DNA of 64,000 bases from Planctomycetota bacterium (GCA_022600195.1 JAHZKX010000026.1:79061-143060); one strand, 5' to 3'. Shown: positions 10,834 to 20,174, counted from the stretch's first letter. Numbers and translations are program-made. The notes: generated by a model from the letters alone, not told the origin.

Positions 10834-11034
10834 CTGATTATGGAATCACTGTTCTTTATACTTACGAGTGCTGAATCATATAAAAAAGTCTGGTTTTTAA
10901 TTCACATTTCCATATAATTCAGGTAAGTCGCTTTTGAGTTCCCTCCTCTGACTGCCACCCTAGACGCTCTAAAAAGAAATGTTCCCACCTGTTCTGGCCG
11001 TTGCCTAAAAATCATTTGATCATTGAGTAAAAAA

Positions 11035-12072
11035 ATGACAATACAATTTGATTGTCCCTATTGCACATCCACCTTGAAAGTACCAGATGCGACAGCTGGT
11101 AAGCAGGGAGATTGTCCGCGTTGTGGCACGAAGCTGGTGATTCCCAATCCGCTTGCAGAGGGAGCACAAGGCGCGTCGGTGTCTCCTGCAGAAAATGAGA
11201 TACCTCCGGCCCCACAACCAGCTGTTGAACCGTCGCCTACACCAGAGCAATCGGTTGTTCAGGCTGACGACTCAGCCGTGGAGCCTGCTGAATCGAGACC
11301 GATGACGAGTATGACCTCACTTTATTTACGTAAGCGACGGTCATCGAATCTGGGCGGTATTCTACTTTTTGTCTTTTTCTTTAGTCTGATGCTGGGAATC
11401 GCGGGGTATTTTTACTGGTTCTATGGTCCCCGTCTCGAAGGGCATCTGGTAGCAGCTCGGTTAAATTCTGAAACGGCAAAGCTGGAGCAACGGTTGCAGT
11501 CCTCAGGGTTAGAACTGTCTGACGAAATGATTCAAGCGGTCAATCTAAGTCTGAAAACAGTTCCCCGGCGCGTGAAGAGCGATTTATTGGAGATGTTATT
11601 TTATGGGGCCGAAAAGGGAGGCTTGAATATCCGATTGAAGCCGGGTGCGAAGACAGAACTGGTTCGTGTAGATCTGATGGGTGATCCTGCACTGATGGAT
11701 TACATCAGCAAAAATGGGGTGGAGTTGGATCAGCCCCGGCTCGTAGAATTTCAAACTGAACTGAAACGGTTTTATACCGACTGGTACCAATTCCTGGAAA
11801 CAGGGGAAGCCATGCCGGACCTGATTCACTATCGAAACAAGGTGGGCTTGAATTCCATGATGGGAGGCCTGGGTTATCATATAGAAGCCCGTGTGAATAA
11901 TAAAATTTATCCCTGTGTGCACGATGATTTTCAAGGGGGCCTGTATTTTCTGGTACCTAAGGGGACATTACAATTCAATATTCTGGGACGCAAAATGGAG
12001 AATGGATGGACGCCGTTTCCTGGAAAGTACGTCGTTCAAGTCACTCAGCAATATCCAAGTTCGTCTGAATAA
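11035..12072 (+). CDS. Zinc-ribbon, single-pass membrane protein of unknown function
   Basis: About 345 aa. The N-terminus has two CxxC knuckles (CPYC and CPRC within the first ~35 residues), a common planctomycete zinc-ribbon opening. A Pro/Glu-rich linker follows, then one transmembrane segment (GGILLFVFFFSLMLGIAGYF, about residues 106-125), and a ~220-residue domain presumably outside the cytoplasm that I do not recognise. A TTG at 11023 would add four residues; the ATG at 11035 is preferred because a GAG lies 9 bp upstream. It converges with hemW, with only 7 bp between stop codons. Confidence 0.7.
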   Translation: MTIQFDCPYCTSTLKVPDATAGKQGDCPRCGTKLVIPNPLAEGAQGASVSPAENEIPPAPQPAVEPSPTPEQSVVQADDSAVEPAESRPMTSMTSLYLRKRRSSNLGGILLFVFFFSLMLGIAGYFYWFYGPRLEGHLVAARLNSETAKLEQRLQSSGLELSDEMIQAVNLSLKTVPRRVKSDLLEMLFYGAEKGGLNIRLKPGAKTELVRVDLMGDPALMDYISKNGVELDQPRLVEFQTELKRFYTDWYQFLETGEAMPDLIHYRNKVGLNSMMGGLGYHIEARVNNKIYPCVHDDFQGGLYFLVPKGTLQFNILGRKMENGWTPFPGKYVVQVTQQYPSSSE

Positions 12073-12079
12073 ATGTGGT

Positions 12080-13219
12080 TTACAGAAAATCAACCACCAC
12101 TGAATCAGCCAGCAGACAGCCTGCTGGCGTCAATCGGACGTGAGTTGCTGTTTCCTCCAGAAAACCTGCAGCGACATATTTCTGGATTGCTGCCTGCGAT
12201 AAGTCGTAGAGATCAAAACCATAACGAGCAGCAAACTCAGAGACGTTGATACCGGCGCGGCGTCTTAAACTGAAAATGATCGCTTCGCGAGCACGATTCT
12301 CAGGCGACAATTCTTCCTGATCTGCGATGGGTGATTCTCCCGCATTGATTCGTTTCAACCAGGTCACGACACTCCGGTGGTTTTGTCGGCGGATCCCATT
12401 CAGATAACTGGCAGCGCCAGGACCAAAACCAAAATAGGGATGTCCGGTCCAGTAAACTTCATTGTGTCGACATTCATATCCGGTGCGGGCAAAGTTAGAA
12501 ATTTCGTAATGCTGTAAAGCATTAGATTCCAGATATTCCAGCGACCATTCATACATGACGCCCGCGAGATCTTCCTCGGGTAAAATAAAGGCACCTGCTT
12601 TCTGTTGGCTCCAGAATGGGGTTCCCTTTTCAATGGTCAATCCATAAGTCGAAATGTGTGGAATGTTGAGTTGCACTGCAGCAGCGAGAGACGTTTTCCA
12701 GCATTCCAGTGTCTGGCCGGGGACGGCAAAAATGAGATCGAGACTGACATTTTCAATTTGAGATTGCAGGGCTTGCACAATATCAAAAATCTGTTGAGGT
12801 TCGTGGTCTCTTTCCAGAAACTTTAGGACTTGTGCATCGAAGGATTGCACACCCAGACTGACGCGGTTCACGCCGGATTGTTTCAGGAAGTCAATTTTTT
12901 CATCAGTCAAATTCAGCGGATTGGCTTCAATACTGAATTCATAATCATCTGCTAAATGAAAATGAGAGGAAACGGCATCCAATAATCTTTGTAGTTGATC
13001 AATGCTGAGATGCGTAGGTGTGCCACCACCTAGAAACAGGGTCTTCAGTTCGATCCCATCGCCGAGGTCAGACAATTGCTGTTCCATCGCTTCCAGATAG
13101 GCATCGATCAGATGATCTTTTTGTGCAACGAGTGTGAAGTCGCAATAGCCGCATCGATGCAGGCAGAAGGGGATATGAAAATAAGCAGAGCTGGGAATTT
13201 CCTGTTGTAACACAAGCAT
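12080..13219 (-). CDS. hemW: Haem chaperone HemW (radical SAM, formerly oxygen-independent coproporphyrinogen oxidase)
   Basis: From the ATG at 13219 the protein is 379 aa, close to E. coli HemW. It has HIPFCLHRCGYCDF with the CxxxCxxC cluster and the Phe after the last Cys that is typical of HemW, then GGGTPT and SLGVQSF. HemW family members bind haem and are thought to deliver it to respiratory enzymes. The longer frame starting at 13285 would overlap the upstream gene by 35 bp and put over 40 residues before the cluster, so the shorter start is preferred, although neither has a strong ribosome site. It is downstream of, and probably co-transcribed with, the phosphomutase-like gene. Confidence 0.88.
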   Translation of the reverse strand: MLVLQQEIPSSAYFHIPFCLHRCGYCDFTLVAQKDHLIDAYLEAMEQQLSDLGDGIELKTLFLGGGTPTHLSIDQLQRLLDAVSSHFHLADDYEFSIEANPLNLTDEKIDFLKQSGVNRVSLGVQSFDAQVLKFLERDHEPQQIFDIVQALQSQIENVSLDLIFAVPGQTLECWKTSLAAAVQLNIPHISTYGLTIEKGTPFWSQQKAGAFILPEEDLAGVMYEWSLEYLESNALQHYEISNFARTGYECRHNEVYWTGHPYFGFGPGAASYLNGIRRQNHRSVVTWLKRINAGESPIADQEELSPENRAREAIIFSLRRRAGINVSEFAARYGFDLYDLSQAAIQKYVAAGFLEETATHVRLTPAGCLLADSVVVDFL

Positions 13220-13250
13220 GAATCCGCTGGCAGTGTCGTCGTGCTGAAGT

Positions 13251-14705
13251 TTATTGAGAGAGGACTTCGCTAAACGGCGCATCACTGAAACTCAATGCAG
13301 CCAGGACATGAGCCAAAGTTAAAATCGCATCGCATGTGGGAACCGTCTCCTGGAACCAATGATATCCAGTCTGACTTCCCACGTAAACGGCCTGCAGTTT
13401 CTGCATTTGAAGATAAGAATCTGCCAGCGTTCCATTGTGCGTGTGAATGTTCCATCCGGGTGGGATGTCTGTGATTTTTTCCTGAGTTTCCTGGTCCAGA
13501 ACAAATACTTTCTCTGCATGTTCGGCTGCCATTGCTTTCATTAAGAACTGTGAAACCAGATGGTGTGGCAGGAGAGAACCTGTTTGATCAAAAAATGCAC
13601 AGCAACGACTGTCATCGTCAATCATCATTCCCAGATCAAAGTCTCCAGATTGTAAATGGCGGCTCAATTTAAGCACATCCGGATCTGATGAGTTGAGCAA
13701 GTCACGCTTTTGATGGGGAATGTCTATCCAGGAGAGCTGGCAGGGGAGTTTTTCAAATAGCGAATTGAGCGTCTCTCTCACCAATCTTAAGGAGCAGGCG
13801 ATTGAAATTTTCAGAGGCCTTAGTGCATGGAAATGTTTACTGTACTGGGCGCGATAGGATTCCAGTGGATGAAATGTTCGTTGTGAGCCGGGCTGTCGTG
13901 AAGCTCTGCCAAATCCGATTCGGATGATGTCCTGGATTTTTTCCAAACCATGTCCTATAGAAACGGGCTGTGAATTCTCTATCAGAAAGTCGAGCCCTGT
14001 ATTTGAAGGTCCACATTGTGATCCTGTGACCATGATGGCGCCTTGTGCCTGTAAATGAGTCATCGCGAATGAGAGCATCGCGGGTACGGTCAGCCCGAGG
14101 TCAATCACCCTGCAGCCATTTCTACGCAGAGCGCTGGCAACGCCTGTAATGATGTCGGGTGAAGAAGGGCGTTCGTCAAAGCCGATGACCACACTGGGGC
14201 CTCGACTTTTCTCCGAATTGAAAAGTGGACGTGTCTGATCTCTTTTAGGAATCGCATGTGGCGCTGTTTTCTGAGGCGCGATGCCTTTTAATGGCAATGA
14301 TTCCCAGAGCATATTTGAAAAGGCACCGGCGATGTGTGCTGCTTGAGTACGATTGATTTCGTTCAGATAAACGCCGCGCACGCCTTCGTCGGTAAACAGG
14401 TCGTGAGTGGAGACGCTCTTTATTTGTGTTTGCTGCAGTCGTTTGACCGTTTGAGGTGATAGATTTCCCGTTTGATCCCGGTGAGGACATTCACGGCATT
14501 TTGGATTAAAGGCTGCTAATCGCGACAGATGGATTGCTTTTGAAATGGGATAGTCTTCTCCCGGACACTGAAAAAACAGTTCGGCTGTCTGCATTAATAC
14601 TGGCAGTGGCTGTTGTGGAGGGAGGGGTGACAAACCGGGAATCGGTATCTCTGAGGTTTCTTTGTTTCCAGTGTGAGATTCTGATTTCAGTGAAATAGTA
14701 TTCAT
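13251..14705 (-). CDS. Degenerate phosphohexomutase-like protein
   Basis: About 484 aa from the ATG at 14705 (the frame opens to 14840). Residues ~190-240 follow the first alpha/beta domain of phosphoglucomutase/phosphomannomutase: VVIGFDERPSSPDI, then GCRVIDLGLTVPAMLSFA, then MVTGSQCGPSNTGLDF where active enzymes have TASHNPxxxNGxK. The serine remains but the HNP part is changed. Near residue 363, IDDDSRCCAFFD stands where DGDADR normally binds Mg2+; two of the three acidic ligands seem lost. The N-terminal ~130 residues, with a CRECPHRD motif, are unrelated to mutases. Inference: a binding or regulatory pseudoenzyme. It precedes hemW on the same strand and is divergent from holA. Confidence 0.65.
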   Translation of the reverse strand: MNTISLKSESHTGNKETSEIPIPGLSPLPPQQPLPVLMQTAELFFQCPGEDYPISKAIHLSRLAAFNPKCRECPHRDQTGNLSPQTVKRLQQTQIKSVSTHDLFTDEGVRGVYLNEINRTQAAHIAGAFSNMLWESLPLKGIAPQKTAPHAIPKRDQTRPLFNSEKSRGPSVVIGFDERPSSPDIITGVASALRRNGCRVIDLGLTVPAMLSFAMTHLQAQGAIMVTGSQCGPSNTGLDFLIENSQPVSIGHGLEKIQDIIRIGFGRASRQPGSQRTFHPLESYRAQYSKHFHALRPLKISIACSLRLVRETLNSLFEKLPCQLSWIDIPHQKRDLLNSSDPDVLKLSRHLQSGDFDLGMMIDDDSRCCAFFDQTGSLLPHHLVSQFLMKAMAAEHAEKVFVLDQETQEKITDIPPGWNIHTHNGTLADSYLQMQKLQAVYVGSQTGYHWFQETVPTCDAILTLAHVLAALSFSDAPFSEVLSQ

Positions 14706-14880
14706 CTCCCAATGGATTTGTTTCTTCAATTTGCAGGAACCTCGGGTAGCGTCACTCGAATTCAATTGCAAAATCGAGTGTAATATCAGATAAACAATCT
14801 CGGAGGCGATATCCCTGGATGGCTTAAATTCGAGCGTCAATTTACGTTATCCCAATGTTTCAGGTCAATAAGAGTTATTT

Positions 14881-15915
14881 ATGAGCCAGCATGTCACCGA
14901 ACTTCTATTAAATCCTGCCCGGTATGAATTTGGTCCGATTGTTGTCCTGTATGGTGATGATCGGTATATGAAGCAGGAGGCAATTAAGGCGATCGAGCCC
15001 CTGGTACTGGGAGAAGACGAAGATACGAGTATCACTCGGTTCGATGGAATTCGACTAGCGAAAGAGAACGATGTCTCTACCTCGGCTCTACCTTCTACCC
15101 TGTTTGACGAGCTGAAAACCGTTTCCATGTGGGGAGATAAGCGTCTGGTGATCGTAGACGAAGCGGAAAAATTCGTGAGTGCTTTTCGTGGTATGTTAGA
15201 AAAATATCTGGATGCTCCCTCGAAGAGTTCGCTGTTGATTCTGGATGTGAAATCGTGGAGCAAAGCGACACGATTAGCCAAGCGCGTGGCAAAGATCGGG
15301 TTGGATTTCGAGTGTAAAGAGCTCAAAGGGGGGCAACTGGCAAAATGGATTTGCGAGACGGCTACTCAATTGCACCAAAAGCAGATCTCACGCGATGCGG
15401 CGTTATTGTTGATCGAACTGGTGGGAACTCAATGTGGACAAATACATCAAGAATTAGAAAAGTTATCGACATTTGTCGGCGAGCAGCCTCGGATTGGCCC
15501 CGATGATATACGGGCTGTGGTGGGTGGTTGGAAGGCAGAGACCACCTGGGCCATGACCGGAGCCATTCGTGATGGCAACATCGGCAATGCACTGAAGTAC
15601 CTGGATAACCTGCTAGTCGCTGGTGAAGCACCACAAAAAATTCTGGGCGGATTGACTTTTGTGTGGCGAAAATACTTTAAAGCCGCTCAGCTGGCAGTGC
15701 AGGGTACCCCTTTAAAACAAGCGTTAAAAGAAGCTGGTGTCTTTCCGCGCGAAATCGATAGTTCAGACCGTTATCTGCGCCGATTAAGTCGTCAGCGTGC
15801 AGAAAAAATCAGCCATTGGTTGCTTGAAGCGGATCTTAATCTCAAAGGGAACAGCCGTCTTGCGCCGCGGTTAGAGTTAGAACAGCTTCTCTTTCGGCTC
15901 AGTGGTAAACCTTAA
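14881..15915 (+). CDS. holA: DNA polymerase III subunit delta
   Basis: 344 aa. The opening (YEFGPIVVLYGDDRYMKQEA) matches the start of the delta subunit's P-loop-like domain, which lacks a functional Walker motif in this family. The later LLIELVGTQCGQIHQELEKL, the GWKAETTWAMTGAIRDGN region and the LRRLSRQRAEKISHWLLEAD tail are standard for HolA. Delta opens the sliding clamp within the clamp-loader complex. The ATG at 14881 follows an AAGAG ribosome site. It heads a plus-strand set with the small unknown gene and murJ, though a 231-bp gap follows. Confidence 0.88.
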   Translation: MSQHVTELLLNPARYEFGPIVVLYGDDRYMKQEAIKAIEPLVLGEDEDTSITRFDGIRLAKENDVSTSALPSTLFDELKTVSMWGDKRLVIVDEAEKFVSAFRGMLEKYLDAPSKSSLLILDVKSWSKATRLAKRVAKIGLDFECKELKGGQLAKWICETATQLHQKQISRDAALLLIELVGTQCGQIHQELEKLSTFVGEQPRIGPDDIRAVVGGWKAETTWAMTGAIRDGNIGNALKYLDNLLVAGEAPQKILGGLTFVWRKYFKAAQLAVQGTPLKQALKEAGVFPREIDSSDRYLRRLSRQRAEKISHWLLEADLNLKGNSRLAPRLELEQLLFRLSGKP

Positions 15916-16146
15916 TCGCGAGAATTTAATGGGTTCAAAAAACCGGTGACCACTGGTGATATCCACAAACTACCTTTCAAAATTCTTTATTTCTGGCCGG
16001 AATGAATCTTGCCTTGAATATGGCACAGGGGTATAACTCAGCGTTGATAAGGTTTTTGCGAAGCTCATTGACACTGTTTTAACCTTGCAGTGATTGTTAA
16101 AGTTTCGTAATTCTATTGGGATCGCAGACGCACATTGAGGTGAAGC

Positions 16147-16572
16147 ATGTCGTCCGAACTCGTGGGTCCAGGTGATGATGCATCCAGCATTTATGAGGAA
16201 GCTCCTCTGGAAGCGGATCGTCACAAATGGATCGAAAGCCAAAAGAATGGCTCTGATCTCGGCAAACTCGCTATTTCCGATTGGTATACAAACCACTGGT
16301 ACTATTTTTGTATTGGGAAAAGGATTGAGCATCTATTGGGTAATCGCTGCTGGCAGGAATTCAGTGAAACTCATTTTGGGTTTTTGAAATCCCTTCAGTT
16401 AGAAGATGATCTACTGGCAGACCGAATTCTTGATCGTATATTTTTGATGCGAATGGAAAATCTTGACATCATTATTTGGGCCAGAGAATGGAACTTAGAG
16501 CTTGAGCGTGTGATGGATATTCTCGAATTAATTGATATCAACTCCGCTCGTCTTGAACCAGTTTTATCCTGA
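16147..16572 (+). CDS. Hypothetical protein, 141 aa, planctomycete-type
   Basis: The ATG at 16147 is preceded by GAGGTGAAGC, a good ribosome site. The product is acidic and aromatic-rich, with a DWYTNHWYYFCIGKRIEHLL stretch at about residues 44-63. It has no signal peptide, membrane segment or known motif. The C-terminal half alternates charged and hydrophobic residues and should be helical. It is 15 bp upstream of murJ, so it is likely translated from the same message. I recall similar short proteins only from planctomycetes and cannot assign a function. Confidence 0.7.
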   Translation: MSSELVGPGDDASSIYEEAPLEADRHKWIESQKNGSDLGKLAISDWYTNHWYYFCIGKRIEHLLGNRCWQEFSETHFGFLKSLQLEDDLLADRILDRIFLMRMENLDIIIWAREWNLELERVMDILELIDINSARLEPVLS

Positions 16573-16587
16573 TTCAAATAGTGAATA

Positions 16588-18264
16588 ATGGATGATTCGA
16601 AACCACCTCCGCCCTCTCAGGAAGATCAATCTCAGGTGGTTGCCGTCGAGCGTTTGCGCGGTCTGTTCCGAGGTCTTCGCGTTGTCAGCCTGTTGACCCT
16701 GTTGAGTCGTATTCTTGGTATGGTCCGGGATATCGGCATGGCGACGTTGTTCGGCAATGGTCCGATCATGGATTCCTTTTCCGTTGCTTTCAAATTACCC
16801 AATCTCATGCGGCGACTGTTGGGTGAAGGTGCCCTTTCAACGGCATTTCTTCCGACCTATATTCGGGAGCATGAACAAAATGGTCGCGCGTCTTCCTGGC
16901 AGTTGGTTACGGCGGTTCTGTTCTGGTTGATGGTTTTTTCCACTTTAGTGGTAGCAGCTGGTGAAACGCTTCTCATTATTTTGAGTACCACGGGAGATCC
17001 GGGATCGGAAGCACAACTTTTGTATTGGTTATCTGGCCTGCTGTTACCCTATTTGATTTTGATTTGCCTGGCTGCTCAGATCAACGCCACATTACACGCA
17101 CTCAATCATTTTTCCGTTCCTGCACTCCTCCCCACAATTTTGAATCTCTTCTGGATGGCAGGCATCTGGCTGATCGCGCCGTTCTTTGCTGAGCCACATA
17201 CAAAAATTACCGTCATTTGCGTTTCGATTCTTGCGGGAGGCGTCTTTCAATTATTATTGCCATTATTGAAATTGTTTCAAATGGGTTATCGTCCCCGGAT
17301 GAACTGGCAGAGAGGATTTACACAGGTTCAAACCATCGCAGCGATCATGGCACCGATTGTTGTGGGATTATCCATCACGCAACTCAATACGTTGATTGAC
17401 AGTCTTCTGGCGTGGGGAATGGCTCAACCGGAAGGAGTGCACGCTGATGCCTCTGCTCTGAGTCTTCCCTTCTGGCAGATCTTTGAGTCGGGAACAGCCT
17501 CCGCGCTCTATTTTGGTCAAAGGATGTATCAGTTTCCTTTGGGAGTATTCGGTGTGGCGCTGGGAACGGTTCTGTATCCCCGGCTTTCCAGGCACGCAGA
17601 AAGAAAAGAGGGAGACTTATTACGTCAGGATTTATTGTTGGGACTGCAACTGGTACTGGGAGTGGGATTGCCTGCCAGCATGGGGCTGTTTTTAATGGCA
17701 GAACCATTAGCATTGCTCTTGTTTCAATATGGTGACTTTAACGTATTTGACGCATTACAGACTGCTGAAATGATTCGCTACTATGGCATCGGCGTTTTTG
17801 CTTTTATGGCAGTGCTGATCCTGAATCGTGGGTTCTATGCGATTGGTGATACGCGCACTCCGGTCAAGATTGGTGTGTTGATTGTGCTTTGTAATCTCAG
17901 CTTGAATTTGGTTCTGATCTGGTGGCTGAAGGGGAAAGGTCTCGCGCTGGCGACTTCTTTGTCTGCGATGATTCAGGCTGGTTTGAGTCTCTGGCTCATC
18001 AGAGAAAAAGTGGGGGCGCTTGACCTTACAAAAATCCTGGACACCTTCCTGCGGAGCTCCCTGGCAACGATTTTGATGGCGGTAATCATCATTCTGGAAT
18101 TGCAGATGATTTCCGCTGCGGACGACTTTTTATATCGTTTGATGCGTGTTTTTATTCCCGTGTTTTCCGCAGTCGCTTTGTATTTGCTGTTAGCACGCAT
18201 GTTGGGGTTAGATGAAATCATGACACTGATGCGTTCTGTTAAGAAACCGGTCGACAAGGAGTAG
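16588..18264 (+). CDS. murJ: Lipid II flippase MurJ
   Basis: 558 aa. After a short Pro-rich cytoplasmic N-terminus come the MurJ/MviN hallmarks SRILGMVRDIGMATLFG and DSFSVAFKLPNLMRRLLGEGALSTAFLP, then about 14 hydrophobic segments. The GVFGVALGTVLYPRLSRHA motif and the later RGFYAIGDTRTPVKIG motif are also standard. MurJ flips the peptidoglycan precursor lipid II across the inner membrane. Its clear presence fits evidence that planctomycetes retain peptidoglycan synthesis. The ATG at 16588 follows the previous stop by 15 bp. Confidence 0.94.
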   Translation: MDDSKPPPPSQEDQSQVVAVERLRGLFRGLRVVSLLTLLSRILGMVRDIGMATLFGNGPIMDSFSVAFKLPNLMRRLLGEGALSTAFLPTYIREHEQNGRASSWQLVTAVLFWLMVFSTLVVAAGETLLIILSTTGDPGSEAQLLYWLSGLLLPYLILICLAAQINATLHALNHFSVPALLPTILNLFWMAGIWLIAPFFAEPHTKITVICVSILAGGVFQLLLPLLKLFQMGYRPRMNWQRGFTQVQTIAAIMAPIVVGLSITQLNTLIDSLLAWGMAQPEGVHADASALSLPFWQIFESGTASALYFGQRMYQFPLGVFGVALGTVLYPRLSRHAERKEGDLLRQDLLLGLQLVLGVGLPASMGLFLMAEPLALLLFQYGDFNVFDALQTAEMIRYYGIGVFAFMAVLILNRGFYAIGDTRTPVKIGVLIVLCNLSLNLVLIWWLKGKGLALATSLSAMIQAGLSLWLIREKVGALDLTKILDTFLRSSLATILMAVIIILELQMISAADDFLYRLMRVFIPVFSAVALYLLLARMLGLDEIMTLMRSVKKPVDKE

Positions 18265-18283
18265 TTTTCCTGTTGGTCTCAAT

Positions 18284-18319
18284 GAACCAAGCCAACAAGA
18301 GGAACCAAGCCAACAGGAG
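18284..18319. repeat. Two tandem copies of an 18-bp unit after murJ
   Basis: The unit GAACCAAGCCAACARGAG occurs twice head to tail (18284-18301 and 18302-18319) with one difference. The end of each copy can also pair with CTGTTGG just upstream, so the RNA could fold into alternative hairpins. No T-run follows. Confidence 0.7.
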
Positions 18320-18382
18320 ATCAAGACACATGTTCGATTTTCTCGTCTGGTGTTAATATGTTGGTTGGAATCAGAATAAGAA

Positions 18383-18410
18383 AAGCCTTCCAGAGAGTTC
18401 CGGAAGGCTT
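18383..18410 (-). terminator. Rho-independent terminator of the DUF1559 gene
   Basis: A 9-bp perfect stem (AAGCCTTCC with GGAAGGCTT) closes a 10-nt loop. Read on the minus strand it runs into TTTTCTTATT. It lies 42 bp beyond the stop of the minus-strand DUF1559 gene. Confidence 0.75.
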
Positions 18411-18452
18411 AACTGAAATTGATTTAATCTGTTTTTAAGTAATGACACTGAT

Positions 18453-19547
18453 TTAGAATTCACCGATAACTTCACCGCCGCTGCGGGTACTCAAAGCACG
18501 GTAGGTATCCAGATCAATATTCTCACTGATTGAGCGTGTAGAACCATCCATCAGCAGGACATGTACGATGCCGATGTGATAGCTGCGGGCAGTGACAGCA
18601 GCATAAGTCGGGCTGGTACATGACTTGGCTTCCCGGCAGGATGTGTAGTCACCTGCGTTTAAGGCACCGCTGGCACCTGGTACAGAAATTTTGGTATTGG
18701 GAGTCAGAGTGGTGGTAAAACCTGTCTGGTGAACGCGACCATCGACCCATTCTGTATGTCCACTGTTGCCTTTGTTTGAACCGCCGCCACTGATTAAGGA
18801 GTCGATTCCGCTGGCAACACTGGGAGTAGTAGATGTACCGGTATCCCCATCTCGATTATAGGCAGTAAACGCTTTGACTTCGGCGAAACAGAGTGTGTTA
18901 CTCATACCATCTGTGAAATCGCGTGGCTTCGTTTTGCTGTTCGGATAAAACGCACCATCGCCACCACTCAGGTTGGAATTGGTAAAGACCCGCCATGTTC
19001 CACCATTGTATCCATAGCTGACTGGATAGTGTTCCGGTGCACCGGCGGAAGTCAGGCGTGTCTTGTCATTTACTTCGCTGGGACACATGAAGAAAGGAGT
19101 CCGCGTATAAGCAATGCTGAGGTCGGCTTGGTTATCGTAGGTTTTAGTAAAATCGATTTTGTTAAACAGATTCGCGCCATCTGCATAGGGGAGAATACGT
19201 GCATGAATTGACCACTGACCCCCTTCGGTGTATCCACCGGCCCCATCAGGACCGACGCAGAAGGCAGGCGGGAATACTGTGAACGCACTTTGGTAATTGT
19301 GTAATGCCAGCCCAATTTGCTTCAGATTATTTTTGCATTGACTGCGACGAGCCGCTTCACGTGCCTGCTGCACTGCAGGCAGCAGGAGCGCAATAAGAAT
19401 CGCGATGATGGCGATGACCACCAGAAGCTCAATGAGTGTAAATCCGAGATTGCGTTTCCCGTGTTTCCCGTGTTTCCCGTGTTTCCCGTGTTTCCCGTGT
19501 TTCCCGTGTTTCCCGTGTTTCCCGTTTTGTTGCGTGTGTTGCCCCAT
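18453..19547 (-). CDS. DUF1559 prepilin-like protein with a GKH-repeat leader
   Basis: 364 aa from the ATG at 19547, which has a textbook AGGAGG ribosome site 9-10 bp upstream; the frame opens further to 19745 but lacks such a signal. The mature part begins [20 protein letters not shown], a type IV prepilin/pseudopilin cleavage site (after Gly) and membrane helix, followed by [20 protein letters not shown] and LGLALHNY-like motifs typical of the large planctomycete DUF1559 family. The function of these surface or secretion-linked proteins is not established. The leader before the cleavage site is unusual: seven GKH tripeptides plus GKR, encoded by 9-bp repeats. A terminator follows at 18383-18410. 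Confidence 0.9.
   Translation of the reverse strand: MGQHTQQNGKHGKHGKHGKHGKHGKHGKHGKRNLGFTLIELLVVIAIIAILIALLLPAVQQAREAARRSQCKNNLKQIGLALHNYQSAFTVFPPAFCVGPDGAGGYTEGGQWSIHARILPYADGANLFNKIDFTKTYDNQADLSIAYTRTPFFMCPSEVNDKTRLTSAGAPEHYPVSYGYNGGTWRVFTNSNLSGGDGAFYPNSKTKPRDFTDGMSNTLCFAEVKAFTAYNRDGDTGTSTTPSVASGIDSLISGGGSNKGNSGHTEWVDGRVHQTGFTTTLTPNTKISVPGASGALNAGDYTSCREAKSCTSPTYAAVTARSYHIGIVHVLLMDGSTRSISENIDLDTYRALSTRSGGEVIGEF
19455..19526. repeat. 9-bp tandem repeat (8 units) inside the prepilin leader
   Basis: The unit TTTCCCGTG (plus strand) is repeated seven times without error and an eighth copy ends in GTT. On the coding strand it reads GGGAAACAC, Gly-Lys-His. Because the unit is a multiple of three, gain or loss of copies would change leader length without shifting the frame. 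Confidence 0.97.
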
Positions 19548-19651
19548 TTCTTTTCTACCTCCTAAAAGAGATGCTGGCAACGTGCAAACAGATACTACGA
19601 GTATCTGAATGGGAAGGCCGTCTTGCCGTGATTTCAGTAAACTGTTTTTGC

Positions 19652-19697
19652 TTGACAAAGAGTCTTTATTGACACTGAGTCTCAAAGTCAGTATGTT
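19652..19697 (+). promoter_or_regulatory. Candidate promoter with duplicated TTGACA box, upstream of hemP
   Basis: The 373-bp gap 19548-19920 separates the divergent DUF1559 gene and hemP. It holds TTGACA at 19652-19657 and again at 19669-19674; the second is spaced 17 bp from TATGTT (19692-19697), a fair sigma-70 pair. The two copies share TTGACAnnGAGTCT at a 17-bp period. A transcript starting near 19704 would have a ~215-nt leader before hemP. The repeat could equally be an operator for the minus-strand gene. Confidence 0.4.
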
Positions 19698-19920
19698 AGC
19701 CGGAAGATGAGGTGCTGGCAAGTTTGAAGGACATGTAATTCTCACATTTTTTTATGTGAAAAATAGAGTTATTGTGAATTTGTCTGCGAATTCATGCTTT
19801 TTGAGGCTTCATTATTGATTGACCCGTTCATCTCAAGTCAGAAGCGTCTCATTATCAGGAAGTGGTTTGAAGCGTCGTGATGAGGCTATGGCACCCTGAA
19901 ATTCAGTTAGAAAAAGAAAT

Positions 19921-20103
19921 ATGAGTGATCCGAAAAAAGAAGAATCCATTCCAGTCAACCCAGATGTCAAAGCGGAAATCGCTGCAGAAGTCATTTCCTC
20001 TGAAGTGATTCTCAAAGGGAATTCTGAGGTGTTAATTCAGCATGGAGACTCAATATACCGCTTGCGAATCACCCAAAACGGGAAACTGATCCTTTGTAAG
20101 TAG
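19921..20103 (+). CDS. hemP: Hemin uptake protein HemP family
   Basis: A 60-aa protein whose C-terminal half (VLIQHGDSIYRLRITQNGKL, then ILCK) matches the HemP family pattern of a short acidic N-terminus followed by an 'I.H....YrLRiT..GKLILTK' end. HemP proteins accompany haem uptake loci in Gram-negative bacteria and are often iron regulated; in some species HemP acts as a regulator of haem receptor expression. Here the gene stands alone, with no receptor or ABC transporter next to it. An ATG start at 19921 follows AGAAAAAGAAAT. An opposite-strand frame of the same size is judged a shadow. Confidence 0.8.
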   Translation: MSDPKKEESIPVNPDVKAEIAAEVISSEVILKGNSEVLIQHGDSIYRLRITQNGKLILCK

Positions 20104-20174
20104 CATTCCCCATCATAGTTCTGGAGTGTTATTACAAGAGTGATATGAGAGTCTCTCAGGAACGTCTGGATGCC

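Noticed and set aside
19455..19526. Tandem repeats considered as a CRISPR array
   Set aside because: The units are 9 bp, contiguous and without spacers, and they encode an in-frame peptide repeat.
19833..20015. 60-codon minus-strand frame overlapping hemP
   Set aside because: HemP shows a family pattern on the plus strand; this frame does not.
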